Below are positions 42,793 to 51,748 of a stretch of 64,000 nt of DNA, piece after piece. The DNA is taken from NCBI GenBank assembly GCA_036787835.1, contig DAIQON010000003.1, forward strand, positions 1 to 64,000, read 5' to 3'. Each line of letters opens with the position of its first letter. Within the stretch, counting starts at the first letter, position 1. This DNA comes from DAIQON01 sp036787835 (GTDB taxonomy: Bacteria > Patescibacteriota > Saccharimonadia > Saccharimonadales > UBA4665). The notes under the pieces were generated by a model. It ran no database searches. It had not been told where the DNA came from and worked only from the letters and a program-made list of their open reading frames with translations. A program made the translations under genes and the position numbers.

Positions 42793-44112
42793 ATGCATAA
42801 TATAGAATTCGTTTTCGCTGGCGTGGGTATTGCCGTAATTGTCGGTGGCATTTTTTTGATCCTAAAAAGCAAACGCACAAAACCTAGTACCAGCTCAAAA
42901 ACTACAGGCAGAACGCTCAACGACGATAAACAAAAGTTTGGCGTTATCTTTAACTCTATTGAAGATGGAGTCGTGCTAATAGACGAGAAGCGCATAATCC
43001 AGCTATTTAACCCCGGTGCGACAAGAATGAGCGGCTGGGAAGCGGTTGATGCTATCGGCATCGATATAGCTACAGTCATCAAGCTTGTTGATGATAAAGG
43101 CGAGCTACTGACAAACATGGATTACCCATTTAATAAGGTGTTCAGTGTCGGTCAGACTATTAGACAAAATAATGCTTCGATACTTACTAGAAATAACAAG
43201 CAGATCTCAGTAAGTATCAGTATTTCTCCGCTGAATGATGACGGCAAAATAACCTCCGCTGTAGCTTTAATACGAAACATTACTGAAGAACGACAAGAAG
43301 AAAACCGTTTAGCTGACTTTATTAGTACTGCTTCTCACGAAATGAGAACTCCAGTTGCAGCTATTGAAGGCTATCTAGCCCTTGCTTTAAACAGTAAGGT
43401 AGCAACCATAGACAACAGGGCCAGAGACTACCTAGAAAAAGCTCACGCAGCAACTCAACATCTAGGTCAGCTATTCCAGGATCTACTAACAAGCGCTAAA
43501 GCTGAAGATGGGCGTCTGACCAGTCACCCGCAAGTAGTAGAAGTCGGATCGTTCCTAAAGAAAATAAACGAAGATCTTAGATTTGAAGCCGAGAAGCACC
43601 AGTTAGGCACAGAGTTTATAGTAGGCTCCAGTAAGACTATTAATGCCAACAGTAATACGTCAGGAGAAAAAGCTATTGCGCCACTTTACTTTGTCTATGC
43701 CGACCCTGATCGACTTCGTGAGGTAGTAACCAATCTCTTCGATAATGCAGTTAAATATACCCCCTCGGGCAAGATAACCATTGGTTTAACTGGCGATAAT
43801 AACGTAGTCCAATTCTATATCCGGGATACTGGTGCTGGGATCGAAGCAGAAGATCTAACTCATCTATTTCAGAAGTTTTACCGAGTAGATAACTCTAGTA
43901 CAAGAACTATCGGCGGAACCGGACTCGGTCTATTCATTTGCCGCAAGATTATAGAGTTATATAACGGAAGAATCTGGGTAGAAAGTGAAATCGGTAAGGG
44001 AAGTACCTTTTATATAAACCTTCCTCGTCTATCAAGCTCGCAAGCCAAGGACTTAGATTCAAAAACTATAGGTGTTGAAGGAACCCCTCAAACCCCTGGT
44101 ACTTTGAGCTGA
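42793..44112 (+). CDS. Membrane sensor histidine kinase with PAS domain
   Basis: 439 residues: one N-terminal membrane helix (about 5-26), a PAS domain (about 50-175), HisKA with His182 (STASHEMRTPVAAIEGYL) and a full HATPase domain (VTNLFDNAVKYTP, DTGAGIE, GGTGLGLFICRKI, GKGSTFYINLP). It lacks an outer sensing domain. It is probably the partner of the receiver encoded 65 bases downstream. Confidence 0.92.
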   Translation: MHNIEFVFAGVGIAVIVGGIFLILKSKRTKPSTSSKTTGRTLNDDKQKFGVIFNSIEDGVVLIDEKRIIQLFNPGATRMSGWEAVDAIGIDIATVIKLVDDKGELLTNMDYPFNKVFSVGQTIRQNNASILTRNNKQISVSISISPLNDDGKITSAVALIRNITEERQEENRLADFISTASHEMRTPVAAIEGYLALALNSKVATIDNRARDYLEKAHAATQHLGQLFQDLLTSAKAEDGRLTSHPQVVEVGSFLKKINEDLRFEAEKHQLGTEFIVGSSKTINANSNTSGEKAIAPLYFVYADPDRLREVVTNLFDNAVKYTPSGKITIGLTGDNNVVQFYIRDTGAGIEAEDLTHLFQKFYRVDNSSTRTIGGTGLGLFICRKIIELYNGRIWVESEIGKGSTFYINLPRLSSSQAKDLDSKTIGVEGTPQTPGTLS

Positions 44113-44177
44113 TCATGATACAATATTTTTAAACATAAGCATATTAATAAGTAACAATCCTAGCAAAGGCTAAAATA

Positions 44178-45692
44178 ATGGCAAAGATACTACTGGTAGA
44201 GGACGACAATAATCTAAGAGAGATCTATGAAGCGCGACTACAGGCAGAGGGTTATACCATAGTTTCAGCCCATGATGGTGAAGAAGCGCTTGTAGTGGCT
44301 AAGAATGAAAAGCCAGATCTCATCATTTCTGACGTCATGATGCCCAAGATCAGCGGCTTTGAAATGCTAGATATCCTGCGAAACACTGAAGGCCTTAAAG
44401 ACGTTAAGGTGGTTATGTTAACAGCTCTAGGTCAAAGTGATGATCAACAACGAGCTAATAAACTTGGCGCCAATAGATACTTAGTTAAATCACAGGTAAC
44501 TCTAGAGGATATAGTTAAGGTTGCTCAAGAACTCCTAAATGAGGGTGATGCGGCTGCTGATTCAGTCGTCGAAGCCATTTCAACTCCACCTGCTACAGAC
44601 TCAAGTACGGAATCTACTGCAACACCAGTAGAAGAGATGGCGGTAGCAGAACCATCAGCACCTATCGAAGAAACACCAGTAGTTGAACCTGTCCAAGAAC
44701 CGGTTGCTAGCGAGCCAGTCGCTGAGGCTACACCAGTAGAACCAGTTATTACGGCTTCAGAACCGCCAGTGGCTACAGAGCCCGCCACTGATGTCAGCCC
44801 AGTAGACAGCACTATGCCGACTGATGACTCTACTACCTCAACTATTACTGATCCTGCCCAAGAACCCGTTGCAGAACCGCCTACAGACGTAACGCCAGAG
44901 CCAGAAGTTAATAGTGAGACCGTCAGCGAGCCTTCGATCGTAGCACAAGCTTCAGATTCGCAGCCAACAGAGCAGCCAAATGATTCAGCAGCTCAAAATC
45001 TAGTGGCTGACGATAAGTTAATGGATGATGCAGTAAATAACTTAGTTAGTACACCCCCTGTACCAGATTCACCTGTAGCTGAACCGACAGAAGCTGCTAA
45101 AGAAGAGCCAGTAACTTCAGATATAAGCTTGCCGTCACTTAGTGTCCCAGAAGCAGACCAGGAAAGTGTAAAGCAGGAATCGACAGAAGTTGAGAGTCAA
45201 ATAGAAGACTTTGCAAACTCAGACACGGATGAGCCAACTCCCGTACCAGCTGAAGCCAGTGAAACAGAAGCAACTACAGATTCTACATCTGAACCAACTA
45301 ACGATGGTGCTTCAAGTGAAGACGATTCAACGTCACCACAAATTAAAGTTAATCCTTCAACAGAATTAGTTGGTGAACAAGACGCTCCTAGTGGTGCTGA
45401 GGACGACGCAGCCGATGCAGCATTAGCCGAAATGAATTCTATGCCAGGTAAGAAAGTTATAGCTCCAATTTCAGCCCCGGAAGATAGGCCAGACATTAAT
45501 ACTCTGTTAGCCCAAGAAGAGGCCAAGCAGGCCAGTGAAGCTGCAGGTATAACTACTGCAGCACAACCAGAACCAGTAGTCATGTCAACATTACCTACAG
45601 CTCCGGCAAGCACCAATATCACAGTTACTTCACCTCCAGCCGATGCAGCCGCCTCAACAACTACAGTTGACCCTAACAGCATAGCTCTCTAG
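44178..45692 (+). CDS. Response regulator receiver with long acidic repeat-like tail
   Basis: 504 residues: a CheY-like domain (1-122; phospho-acceptor Asp52 in IISDVMMP, Lys in LVKSQV) followed by about 380 residues dominated by Glu, Pro, Thr, Ser, Ala and Val (repeats such as EPVAxEP and PVEPV). There is no folded output domain or membrane segment. The tail is probably disordered; it might act as a scaffold or tether. It follows the kinase gene at 42793. Confidence 0.82.
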   Translation: MAKILLVEDDNNLREIYEARLQAEGYTIVSAHDGEEALVVAKNEKPDLIISDVMMPKISGFEMLDILRNTEGLKDVKVVMLTALGQSDDQQRANKLGANRYLVKSQVTLEDIVKVAQELLNEGDAAADSVVEAISTPPATDSSTESTATPVEEMAVAEPSAPIEETPVVEPVQEPVASEPVAEATPVEPVITASEPPVATEPATDVSPVDSTMPTDDSTTSTITDPAQEPVAEPPTDVTPEPEVNSETVSEPSIVAQASDSQPTEQPNDSAAQNLVADDKLMDDAVNNLVSTPPVPDSPVAEPTEAAKEEPVTSDISLPSLSVPEADQESVKQESTEVESQIEDFANSDTDEPTPVPAEASETEATTDSTSEPTNDGASSEDDSTSPQIKVNPSTELVGEQDAPSGAEDDAADAALAEMNSMPGKKVIAPISAPEDRPDINTLLAQEEAKQASEAAGITTAAQPEPVVMSTLPTAPASTNITVTSPPADAAASTTTVDPNSIAL

Positions 45693-45755
45693 ACTTTAAG
45701 TAGATCCTTAAGTAATAACACTTCTCCCCACTAAGAGCAGGAAGGGACTATTTTT

Positions 45756-46415
45756 ATGCGACTAAATAGATTCATATCGCTGGCAACAGGCATTAGTCGA
45801 CGTCAGGCCGATAGGGAAATAGAGTTTCGAAGAGTAAGCGTCGATGGTCACCCAGCAGAGAATGGTCAACAAGTAGATAATTCTAACCTTGTGACGTTAA
45901 ACGATAAGCCGCTGACTATCCCGCAAGAGCTGACTACCATTATGCTAAATAAGCCTGTTGGCTACGTAGTTAGTCGGAATGGACAGGGTAGTCAAACTGT
46001 CTATGAACTACTACCTGAGAAATACTCTAGTCTTAAGCCTGTTGGCAGACTAGATAAGTATTCATCGGGGCTTTTACTCCTTACAGACGATGGCCAATTG
46101 TCACAATTACTTACTCACCCAGGCAACAAGAAGACTAAAATCTACGAGCTCACATTAGATCATCAGATCAGTGAGCAGGATAGACGAACTATCACTACTT
46201 TAGGAGTTAAGCTTGACGATGGTCTAAGCAAACTTAAGTTAAATAACATCGATCAGTCGGGTAGAGAACTCCAGGTAATAATGAGCGAAGGCCGCAATCG
46301 ACAGATTCGTCGCACCTTTAGCACCCTTGGATATGACACTCTAAAGTTACATCGAACAGACTTTGGTGACTACAAGCTTGGCGACCTCAGAAGCGGAAGT
46401 TTCGAGCGAGTATAA
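45756..46415 (+). CDS. RluB/RsuA-family pseudouridine synthase
   Basis: 219 residues: an N-terminal S4 RNA-binding domain (MRLNRFISLATGISRRQADR) and a catalytic domain with GRLDKYSSGLLLLTDDG (near 101-117, catalytic Asp), LNKPVGYVVS and the C-terminal EGRNRQIRRTF. It modifies a uridine in 16S or 23S rRNA. RluB and RsuA cannot be separated by eye. GGAAGG before the ATG is the ribosome binding site. It precedes der by 33 bases. Confidence 0.88.
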   Translation: MRLNRFISLATGISRRQADREIEFRRVSVDGHPAENGQQVDNSNLVTLNDKPLTIPQELTTIMLNKPVGYVVSRNGQGSQTVYELLPEKYSSLKPVGRLDKYSSGLLLLTDDGQLSQLLTHPGNKKTKIYELTLDHQISEQDRRTITTLGVKLDDGLSKLKLNNIDQSGRELQVIMSEGRNRQIRRTFSTLGYDTLKLHRTDFGDYKLGDLRSGSFERV

Positions 46416-46448
46416 CTGTTATCTGTTGAAAGCTGTTAAAATGGATTG

Positions 46449-47816
46449 GTGGCAAATCATACACCCATCGTAGCAATCGTCGGTAGAGCCAATGTTGGTA
46501 AGTCTAGCCTGTATAATGCTATCCTTTCTCGTCGTGAGGCAATAGTTGCCCGAGAAGCTGGTACAACACGTGATAGCCTGATGTCCAAAGCGCAGTGGAA
46601 GAACCAGGAGTTTTGGCTAGTAGATACAGCAGGCATTAAAGATCCAGAAGATGATTTTGAGTTTACTATTCAAGAACAAATTTATCAGGCAGCTGAGAGT
46701 GCTGATGTAATTTGGGTCATGGTCGAAGCAGATGTCCCAATTACTGATGAGGAACGGAAGCTTTCTGATCTGGCACTAAAAACCAAAAAGCCAGTATTTC
46801 TAGTAATTAATAAGACCGATAAAGTTAAGAATAAAGCTACCATCGATCACTTTAACTTCGTGGGCATCAAAGACTATGAACTTATTTCCGTCAGCCAGGC
46901 TAGAGGGATCAGTTCACTACTAGATAAACTAGTCGCCGTAATACCTAAAGCCAGTATTCAAAAATCTGATCCAAGCCGAATAAAATTAGCCATAATTGGT
47001 CGACCCAACGTTGGCAAATCAAATCTATTTAATACCTTAGCCAAGAAACAACAGGCACTTGTATCAGATAGGGCGGGGACTACCAGAGACGTTAATAAGA
47101 CAGAGATTAAGTATCATGAAAAAACAATTGAGATTATGGACACTGCAGGTATTCGGCGTTCAGGCAGAATTGAAGTCGGCGTTGAGAAGTTCAGCGTTAT
47201 CCGGGCTTTAAGCGCAATTGAAAAGTCAGATGTTTGTTTAATGTTAATGGAAGCTAATGAACTTAATGTTCAGCTAGACCAAAAGCTAGCCGGCTTAATT
47301 AAAGAGGCAGGCAAGGGATTAGTCTTAGTTGTATCTAAATGGGATATTGTTGATGATAAAGATCCGTTTACTAGAGACAAACTTGCCGCTCAGCTATCAC
47401 GAACATTTGATTTTGTAGCCTGGGCACCACTCATTTTTACAAGTTCTGTTACCGGGCAGAACGTAACCAAGCTATTCGATCTAACTCTCGAAATTGTCGC
47501 TAACCGTGCAAAACGAATACCGACTAAGGATCTAAATAAATGGCTACAACATGCTGTCATCAGCCACCCGCCAGCAGGGCTTAAGAACCGTAACCCTAAA
47601 CTGAATTACATTGTTCAAGAAACTGACAACACAACACCAGCATTTAAGATCTTCGGCTCTAGCTCAAGATTTGTCCATTGGAGCTATCGAAGGTACTTAG
47701 AGCGCAGCCTACGAGAAGAGTTTGGCTTCGAGGGATCGCCAGTTCAACTATGGTTTATAGAGAAGCATGTCACCCATAAACACGGCAACTCGCCAACAAA
47801 AGCCCCACGTAAATAG
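46449..47816 (+). CDS. der: Ribosome-assembly GTPase Der (EngA)
   Basis: 455 residues from GTG at 46449; a TTG one codon upstream is also possible. It has two consecutive GTPase domains: GRANVGKSSLYN / DTAG / NKTD and GRPNVGKSNLFN / DTAGIRR / SKWD, followed by a KH-like domain (about 350-440) with the short C-terminal tail. Der is needed for 50S subunit assembly. TGT-TAAAAT (46434-46442) ends 6 bases before the GTG and no Shine-Dalgarno exists, so the transcript may be leaderless with a GTG start. Confidence 0.93.
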   Translation: MANHTPIVAIVGRANVGKSSLYNAILSRREAIVAREAGTTRDSLMSKAQWKNQEFWLVDTAGIKDPEDDFEFTIQEQIYQAAESADVIWVMVEADVPITDEERKLSDLALKTKKPVFLVINKTDKVKNKATIDHFNFVGIKDYELISVSQARGISSLLDKLVAVIPKASIQKSDPSRIKLAIIGRPNVGKSNLFNTLAKKQQALVSDRAGTTRDVNKTEIKYHEKTIEIMDTAGIRRSGRIEVGVEKFSVIRALSAIEKSDVCLMLMEANELNVQLDQKLAGLIKEAGKGLVLVVSKWDIVDDKDPFTRDKLAAQLSRTFDFVAWAPLIFTSSVTGQNVTKLFDLTLEIVANRAKRIPTKDLNKWLQHAVISHPPAGLKNRNPKLNYIVQETDNTTPAFKIFGSSSRFVHWSYRRYLERSLREEFGFEGSPVQLWFIEKHVTHKHGNSPTKAPRK

Positions 47817-47861
47817 ACATTACTTGACTCGTTCGTCTTATCTGCAGATACTCTTATATAT

Positions 47862-48509
47862 ATGTCATGGCTTCAACAACGTCCACAAGTAAGCAATCCA
47901 GCAATGTTTTATACTGTTGGTCTTAATAAGACAGTACTTATTGTCGGCTTAGGCAATCCAGGTAAAAAATACGAATTAACACGTCACAACATTGGTTTTG
48001 AATGCGTAGATAACTTCGTGAATAGCTTCAGTGAGCTAGATAAATGGACTAATAAGAAAGATCTCAAAGCACTCGTCGCCAGCGGAACAATCGGTGATAA
48101 GCGGGTTATCGTCATTAAACCTGAAACTTTTATGAACGACAGCGGTGAAGCGGTATCTTTGGTGTCAAACTTCTACAAAGTAGAGGGCGGCAACATTTTG
48201 GTAATACATGATGAACTGGACATAGATTTTGGCAGTATCAGAACAAGGCTAGGTGGCAGTAGTGCTGGTCATAATGGTATTAAGTCAATTACAAAGCTTC
48301 TTGGTGACGAGAACTATGAACGTATACGTATTGGTATCGGCCCAAAGAAGCCAGAGGCCATTGACTCCAAAGATTATGTACTCCAAAGATTCAATGAAGA
48401 TGAACAGGCTCAGCTAAAAAATTTAGAGAAAGAAACGACCGCCATAATAACCGAATATCTATACGGTAGTGGAGAAATGGTAAGCGAAACTAGATCATTC
48501 TTAGCCTAA
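47862..48509 (+). CDS. pth: Peptidyl-tRNA hydrolase
   Basis: 215 residues. The core motif VGLGNPGKKYELTRHNIGFE carries the catalytic His and substrate Asn, then KPETFMNDSGEAV and HDELDIDFG with the catalytic Asp, then GGSSAGHNGIKSI. It releases peptides from tRNA after abortive translation. The first 14 residues (SWLQQRPQVSNPA) exceed the family norm, and an in-frame ATG at 47904 is an alternative start. A strong terminator lies 4 bases after the stop. Confidence 0.92.
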   Translation: MSWLQQRPQVSNPAMFYTVGLNKTVLIVGLGNPGKKYELTRHNIGFECVDNFVNSFSELDKWTNKKDLKALVASGTIGDKRVIVIKPETFMNDSGEAVSLVSNFYKVEGGNILVIHDELDIDFGSIRTRLGGSSAGHNGIKSITKLLGDENYERIRIGIGPKKPEAIDSKDYVLQRFNEDEQAQLKNLEKETTAIITEYLYGSGEMVSETRSFLA

Positions 48510-48512
48510 AAA

Positions 48513-48559
48513 CTAAAAGAGACTCCGGAGGGGGTGGGCACCGCCGGAGTCTCTTTTAG
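48513..48559. terminator. Strong bidirectional-looking terminator with loop pseudoknot potential
   Basis: Sixteen perfect base pairs join 48513-48528 (CTAAAAGAGACTCCGG) to 48544-48559 (CCGGAGTCTCTTTTAG) around a 15-base G-rich loop. It starts 4 bases after the pth stop. The minus-strand side is followed by TTTTTAGG, so it can also stop a transcript coming from the right. The loop GGGGTGGG (48531-48538) is perfectly complementary to CCCACCCC at 48601-48608. Confidence 0.8.
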
Positions 48560-48900
48560 AAGACAACATCGCTAAGAAGTCATCTCCTACCACCCTTCAA
48601 CCCACCCCAGCGAAACATCGATGTCTAAATAAAATAAATGACTCGTGTCGGTTTTAACACCACCGTTTAGGCTCACTTTGAAAATTGGGGAACTAGGAAA
48701 ACCTAGTCGCTAGTTAAAGGGGTTAGTTTGTTTTAGAGCATTTTTTATCCATTTTAAATTAGGACATATAAAGATAAGTGGAGGGTAACAACTTTTCTTT
48801 TGCTCTAAAACAATCTAACAATTTGTTAGATTAGGGTATAAGGTGCTTGAACTCCTATAATATATAAGAACTCACGAATTGCTATTTTAGCAAATTAGTT
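48560..48900. other. Structured non-coding region, possible RNA gene
   Basis: No ORF is found here. Several inverted repeats are present: CTAGG-AAAA-CCTAG (48693-48706, itself inside AACTAG...CTAGTT), a 12-bp perfect long-range pair TTGTTTTAGAGC (48728-48739) with GCTCTAAAACAA (48802-48813), and AATCTAAC/GTTAGATT (48812-48832). CCCACCCC (48601-48608) can pair with the preceding terminator loop. On the minus strand a TGC-TAAAAT box near 48890 could start a transcript of about 370 bases ending at the terminator. tmRNA, SRP RNA and RNase P signatures were looked for and not found. Confidence 0.4.
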
Positions 48901-48981
48901 ATGTTATGTCAATATTAATTAATACTTTCTGTATTATTGCAAGCTTAACTACTGCTTGGATATTAGTGATATATTAGTAGC

Positions 48982-49158
48982 ATGAAGCTAATGATTATTA
49001 TTGGCGTAACTCTATTTAGTAGTTTATTTGGCTGGGCAGGGGCGGCGTGGTTTGACCATGGTAACTGGCTGGGTGGCTGGAGCCTAATTCTCAATACAAT
49101 TGGCGCATTCTTTGGAATTTGGGTTGGCTATAAAATTTATAAGAATTATTTATCGTAA
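48982..49158 (+). CDS. Small membrane protein, GlsB/YeaQ/YmgE-like (58 aa)
   Basis: 58 residues: MKLMIIIGVTLFSSLFGWAG then AAWFDHGNWLGGWSLILNTI then GAFFGIWVGYKIYKNYLS. Two membrane helices are joined by a short loop, and the Gly-rich end GAFFGIWVGYKIY resembles the transglycosylase-associated small protein family. TATATT (48970-48975) ends exactly 6 bases before the ATG, a leaderless start. It is the only gene between pth and topA. Confidence 0.65.
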   Translation: MKLMIIIGVTLFSSLFGWAGAAWFDHGNWLGGWSLILNTIGAFFGIWVGYKIYKNYLS

Positions 49159-49258
49159 ATCGATTATTGAGGTCCACACTTTATTTTATATAGTATTATT
49201 CAGTTAATTCTTATGTATATGTTGCAATATCGAAGAAAATACGCTTAAGTGTAAGACT

Positions 49259-51553
49259 ATGGCAAAGAATTTAGTTATCGTAGAGAGCCCAGCAAAAGCA
49301 AAGACAATTGCCAAATTTTTGGGTAAAGACTACGAAGTTATGAGCAGTTTTGGACATATTAGAGACCTGCCTAAAAAGGGTCTTAATATTGATCTTGAGA
49401 ATAACTTTGAGCCATTATACGAAGTTAGTACCGATAAAAAGCAAGTTGTCCGAGAACTAAAAAAAGCTGCAAAGGATAGTGAAGTCTGGCTGGCAAGCGA
49501 TGAAGACCGCGAAGGGGAGGCTATTGCCTGGCATTTAGCTCAAGCTCTCGGACTCGATAGTGAAAAGACTAAACGAATTGTCTTTCATGAGATTACTAAA
49601 ACAGCAATTGATCAAGCCATTAAGACTCCTAGGCTCATAGATCAAAAACTAGTTGATGCCCAACAGGCAAGAAGAATACTGGATAGATTAGTCGGTTATG
49701 AGCTTAGCCCAGTGCTATGGCGCAAAATCCGAACGGGACTAAGTGCTGGACGTGTGCAATCAGTAGCAGTCAGGCTAATTGTTGAACGAGAGCTTGAAAT
49801 TCGTGCTTTTAAACCAACTAGCAGCTTCAAGGTTACTGCCATATTTAAGGGCGATAATCAGGAGTTTAAAGCCGAACTAGATAATCGACCAAGTGATTAT
49901 GACAGTGTCAAAACCTGGTTCAATGAACTCAGTGGAGCCGAATATAAGGTGCTCGGTGTTACACAGAAGCCATCTCTACGTAGCCCTAGCGCGCCGTTTA
50001 CAACCAGTACTCTGCAGCAGGAAGCAGCTAGAAGGCTTGGATATTCGGTTAGACAGACGATGAACCTAGCCCAGAGACTTTATGAAAATGGCCATATTAC
50101 ATATATGAGAACTGACTCTACTGTCCTCTCAGCGTTAGCCCTAAAAGCCTCAGAAGACTATATAACCAAGCAATACGGTAAGGAATACTTTAAAAGTCGC
50201 CAGTATCAAACAAAAAATTCTAGTGCCCAAGAAGCTCACGAAGCTATTCGACCGACAGATTTTAATACTCTAGGTATCAATGTTGATGATCAACAGAGTA
50301 AACTATATGAGTTAATTTGGCAGCGCACTCTAGCTTCACAGATGGCACAAGCACAGCTCGAAAAGACTGAAATGGAGATCGGCATCTCGAGTAAACCTGA
50401 GAAATTTGTAGCCAAGGGCGAAGTCGTTAAGTTTGACGGCTTTACTAAGATTTACGGTAACCAAATCGATGATAGCTTACTTCCAAACCTTTCCAAAGGT
50501 CAGGTAGTAGATTTAGTTAAGATGACGGCACTAGAGACATTTAGTCGACCTCCCGCTAGATATGGCGAAGCTTCATTAGTTCGTAAGTTAGAAGACTTAG
50601 GAATTGGTCGTCCGAGTACTTATGCACCAACAATATCAGTTATTCAAACTCGTGGTTATGTTGAAAAAACTGACTTGCCAGGTACGCCTAGAGAGATCAG
50701 GGTAGTTGAGCTTGAGAACAATAAGGTTAACGAGCTGACCGATAGTATCAATCAGGGGGCAGATAAGTCTAAGCTCGTACCAACCCCTATTGCCGAAATA
50801 ACAAGTGACTTTTTAGTTAAATACTTCCCATCTATTGTCGACTACGATTTTACAGCCAAAGTTGAAGCCAACTTTGACGACATAGCTGAAGGAAAAGAGA
50901 ACTGGCAAGACATGATCAGCCAATTTTATAAAGATTTTCATCCTTTAGTTGAAAAGTCGTCTGATATATCACGTCAAGAAGTATCCAAGGCAAGGTTAAT
51001 TGGTAATGATCCTAAGTCTAAAGAGCCGATTTATGCCCGCTTTGGCAGGTTTGGGCCAATGCTACAAAAGGGTGAAGTAGAAGACGATAAAGATAAGAAA
51101 CCTGTTTTTGCACCTATGCCAGCGGATACAACTATCGATAATGTCACCTTAGATCAGGCATTAACCATGTTTACCTTGCCCAGATTAGTAGGAAATACAC
51201 CAGATGGTAAGGAAATTAGAGCAAATATTGGTCGTTTTGGTCCTTATATACAGATTGAAAAAATGTTCGTCTCTATAAAGCCACTCGATCCGCACGATAT
51301 TACCGAAGAAGAAGCGGTGGAAAAGTATAACGAACAATTAGCTAAAAATGCTGCTAAAAATATTAATGAGTTCTCTGGAGGAATTAAGGTGTTAAATGGC
51401 CCTTATGGCCCTTATGTAACAGATGGCAAGAAGAATGTCCGATTAGCAAAAACTGTGGATCCTAAGAAGTTAACCGAAGAAGAAGCAGTGGAACTGATTG
51501 CTAATGCACCGGCAAAAAAGAAATCTTTCACTAGACGCAAGAAAAAAAGCTAG
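49259..51553 (+). CDS. topA: DNA topoisomerase I
   Basis: 764 residues, type IA. The TOPRIM domain contains LVIVESPAKAKTIAKFLG and SDEDREGEAIAWHL, and active-site Tyr282 lies in HITYMRTDS. The gate domains are complete (TSTLQQEAARRLGYS, RYGEASLVRKLEDLGIGRPS). Instead of zinc ribbons, the C-terminus carries TopoI-C repeats (YARFGRFGPMLQKG, IRANIGRFGPYIQIE, VLNGPYGPYVTDG) and a Lys-rich tail. It relaxes negative supercoils. Confidence 0.95.
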   Translation: MAKNLVIVESPAKAKTIAKFLGKDYEVMSSFGHIRDLPKKGLNIDLENNFEPLYEVSTDKKQVVRELKKAAKDSEVWLASDEDREGEAIAWHLAQALGLDSEKTKRIVFHEITKTAIDQAIKTPRLIDQKLVDAQQARRILDRLVGYELSPVLWRKIRTGLSAGRVQSVAVRLIVERELEIRAFKPTSSFKVTAIFKGDNQEFKAELDNRPSDYDSVKTWFNELSGAEYKVLGVTQKPSLRSPSAPFTTSTLQQEAARRLGYSVRQTMNLAQRLYENGHITYMRTDSTVLSALALKASEDYITKQYGKEYFKSRQYQTKNSSAQEAHEAIRPTDFNTLGINVDDQQSKLYELIWQRTLASQMAQAQLEKTEMEIGISSKPEKFVAKGEVVKFDGFTKIYGNQIDDSLLPNLSKGQVVDLVKMTALETFSRPPARYGEASLVRKLEDLGIGRPSTYAPTISVIQTRGYVEKTDLPGTPREIRVVELENNKVNELTDSINQGADKSKLVPTPIAEITSDFLVKYFPSIVDYDFTAKVEANFDDIAEGKENWQDMISQFYKDFHPLVEKSSDISRQEVSKARLIGNDPKSKEPIYARFGRFGPMLQKGEVEDDKDKKPVFAPMPADTTIDNVTLDQALTMFTLPRLVGNTPDGKEIRANIGRFGPYIQIEKMFVSIKPLDPHDITEEEAVEKYNEQLAKNAAKNINEFSGGIKVLNGPYGPYVTDGKKNVRLAKTVDPKKLTEEEAVELIANAPAKKKSFTRRKKKS

Positions 51554-51748
51554 AGCTTAAGTAAGCTGATATTTTGCCATAAGGTAAATGTTGTATCCTG
51601 ATAACATTTTTACAACACAGAGTAGGCGAAACAGTCATATTTGTGCTACAATATTTTTAGAACGAATCGGAGTTGACTTTAAAGTTTTATAATTGTATAA
51701 TATTACTTTAATGCTAAGTATTAATTTAAAGAAGAGACGTTAAATAAC

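Noticed and set aside
44525..45682. Long minus-strand ORFs (95 and 161 codons)
   Set aside because: They are antisense to the low-complexity tail of the response regulator; the repeats keep the opposite frame open by composition.
48560..48900. tmRNA, RNase P RNA or SRP RNA
   Set aside because: No tRNA-like TTCGA end, no GAGGAAAGTCC-type P4 sequence and no GGAA/SRP Alu-type loop were found on either strand.
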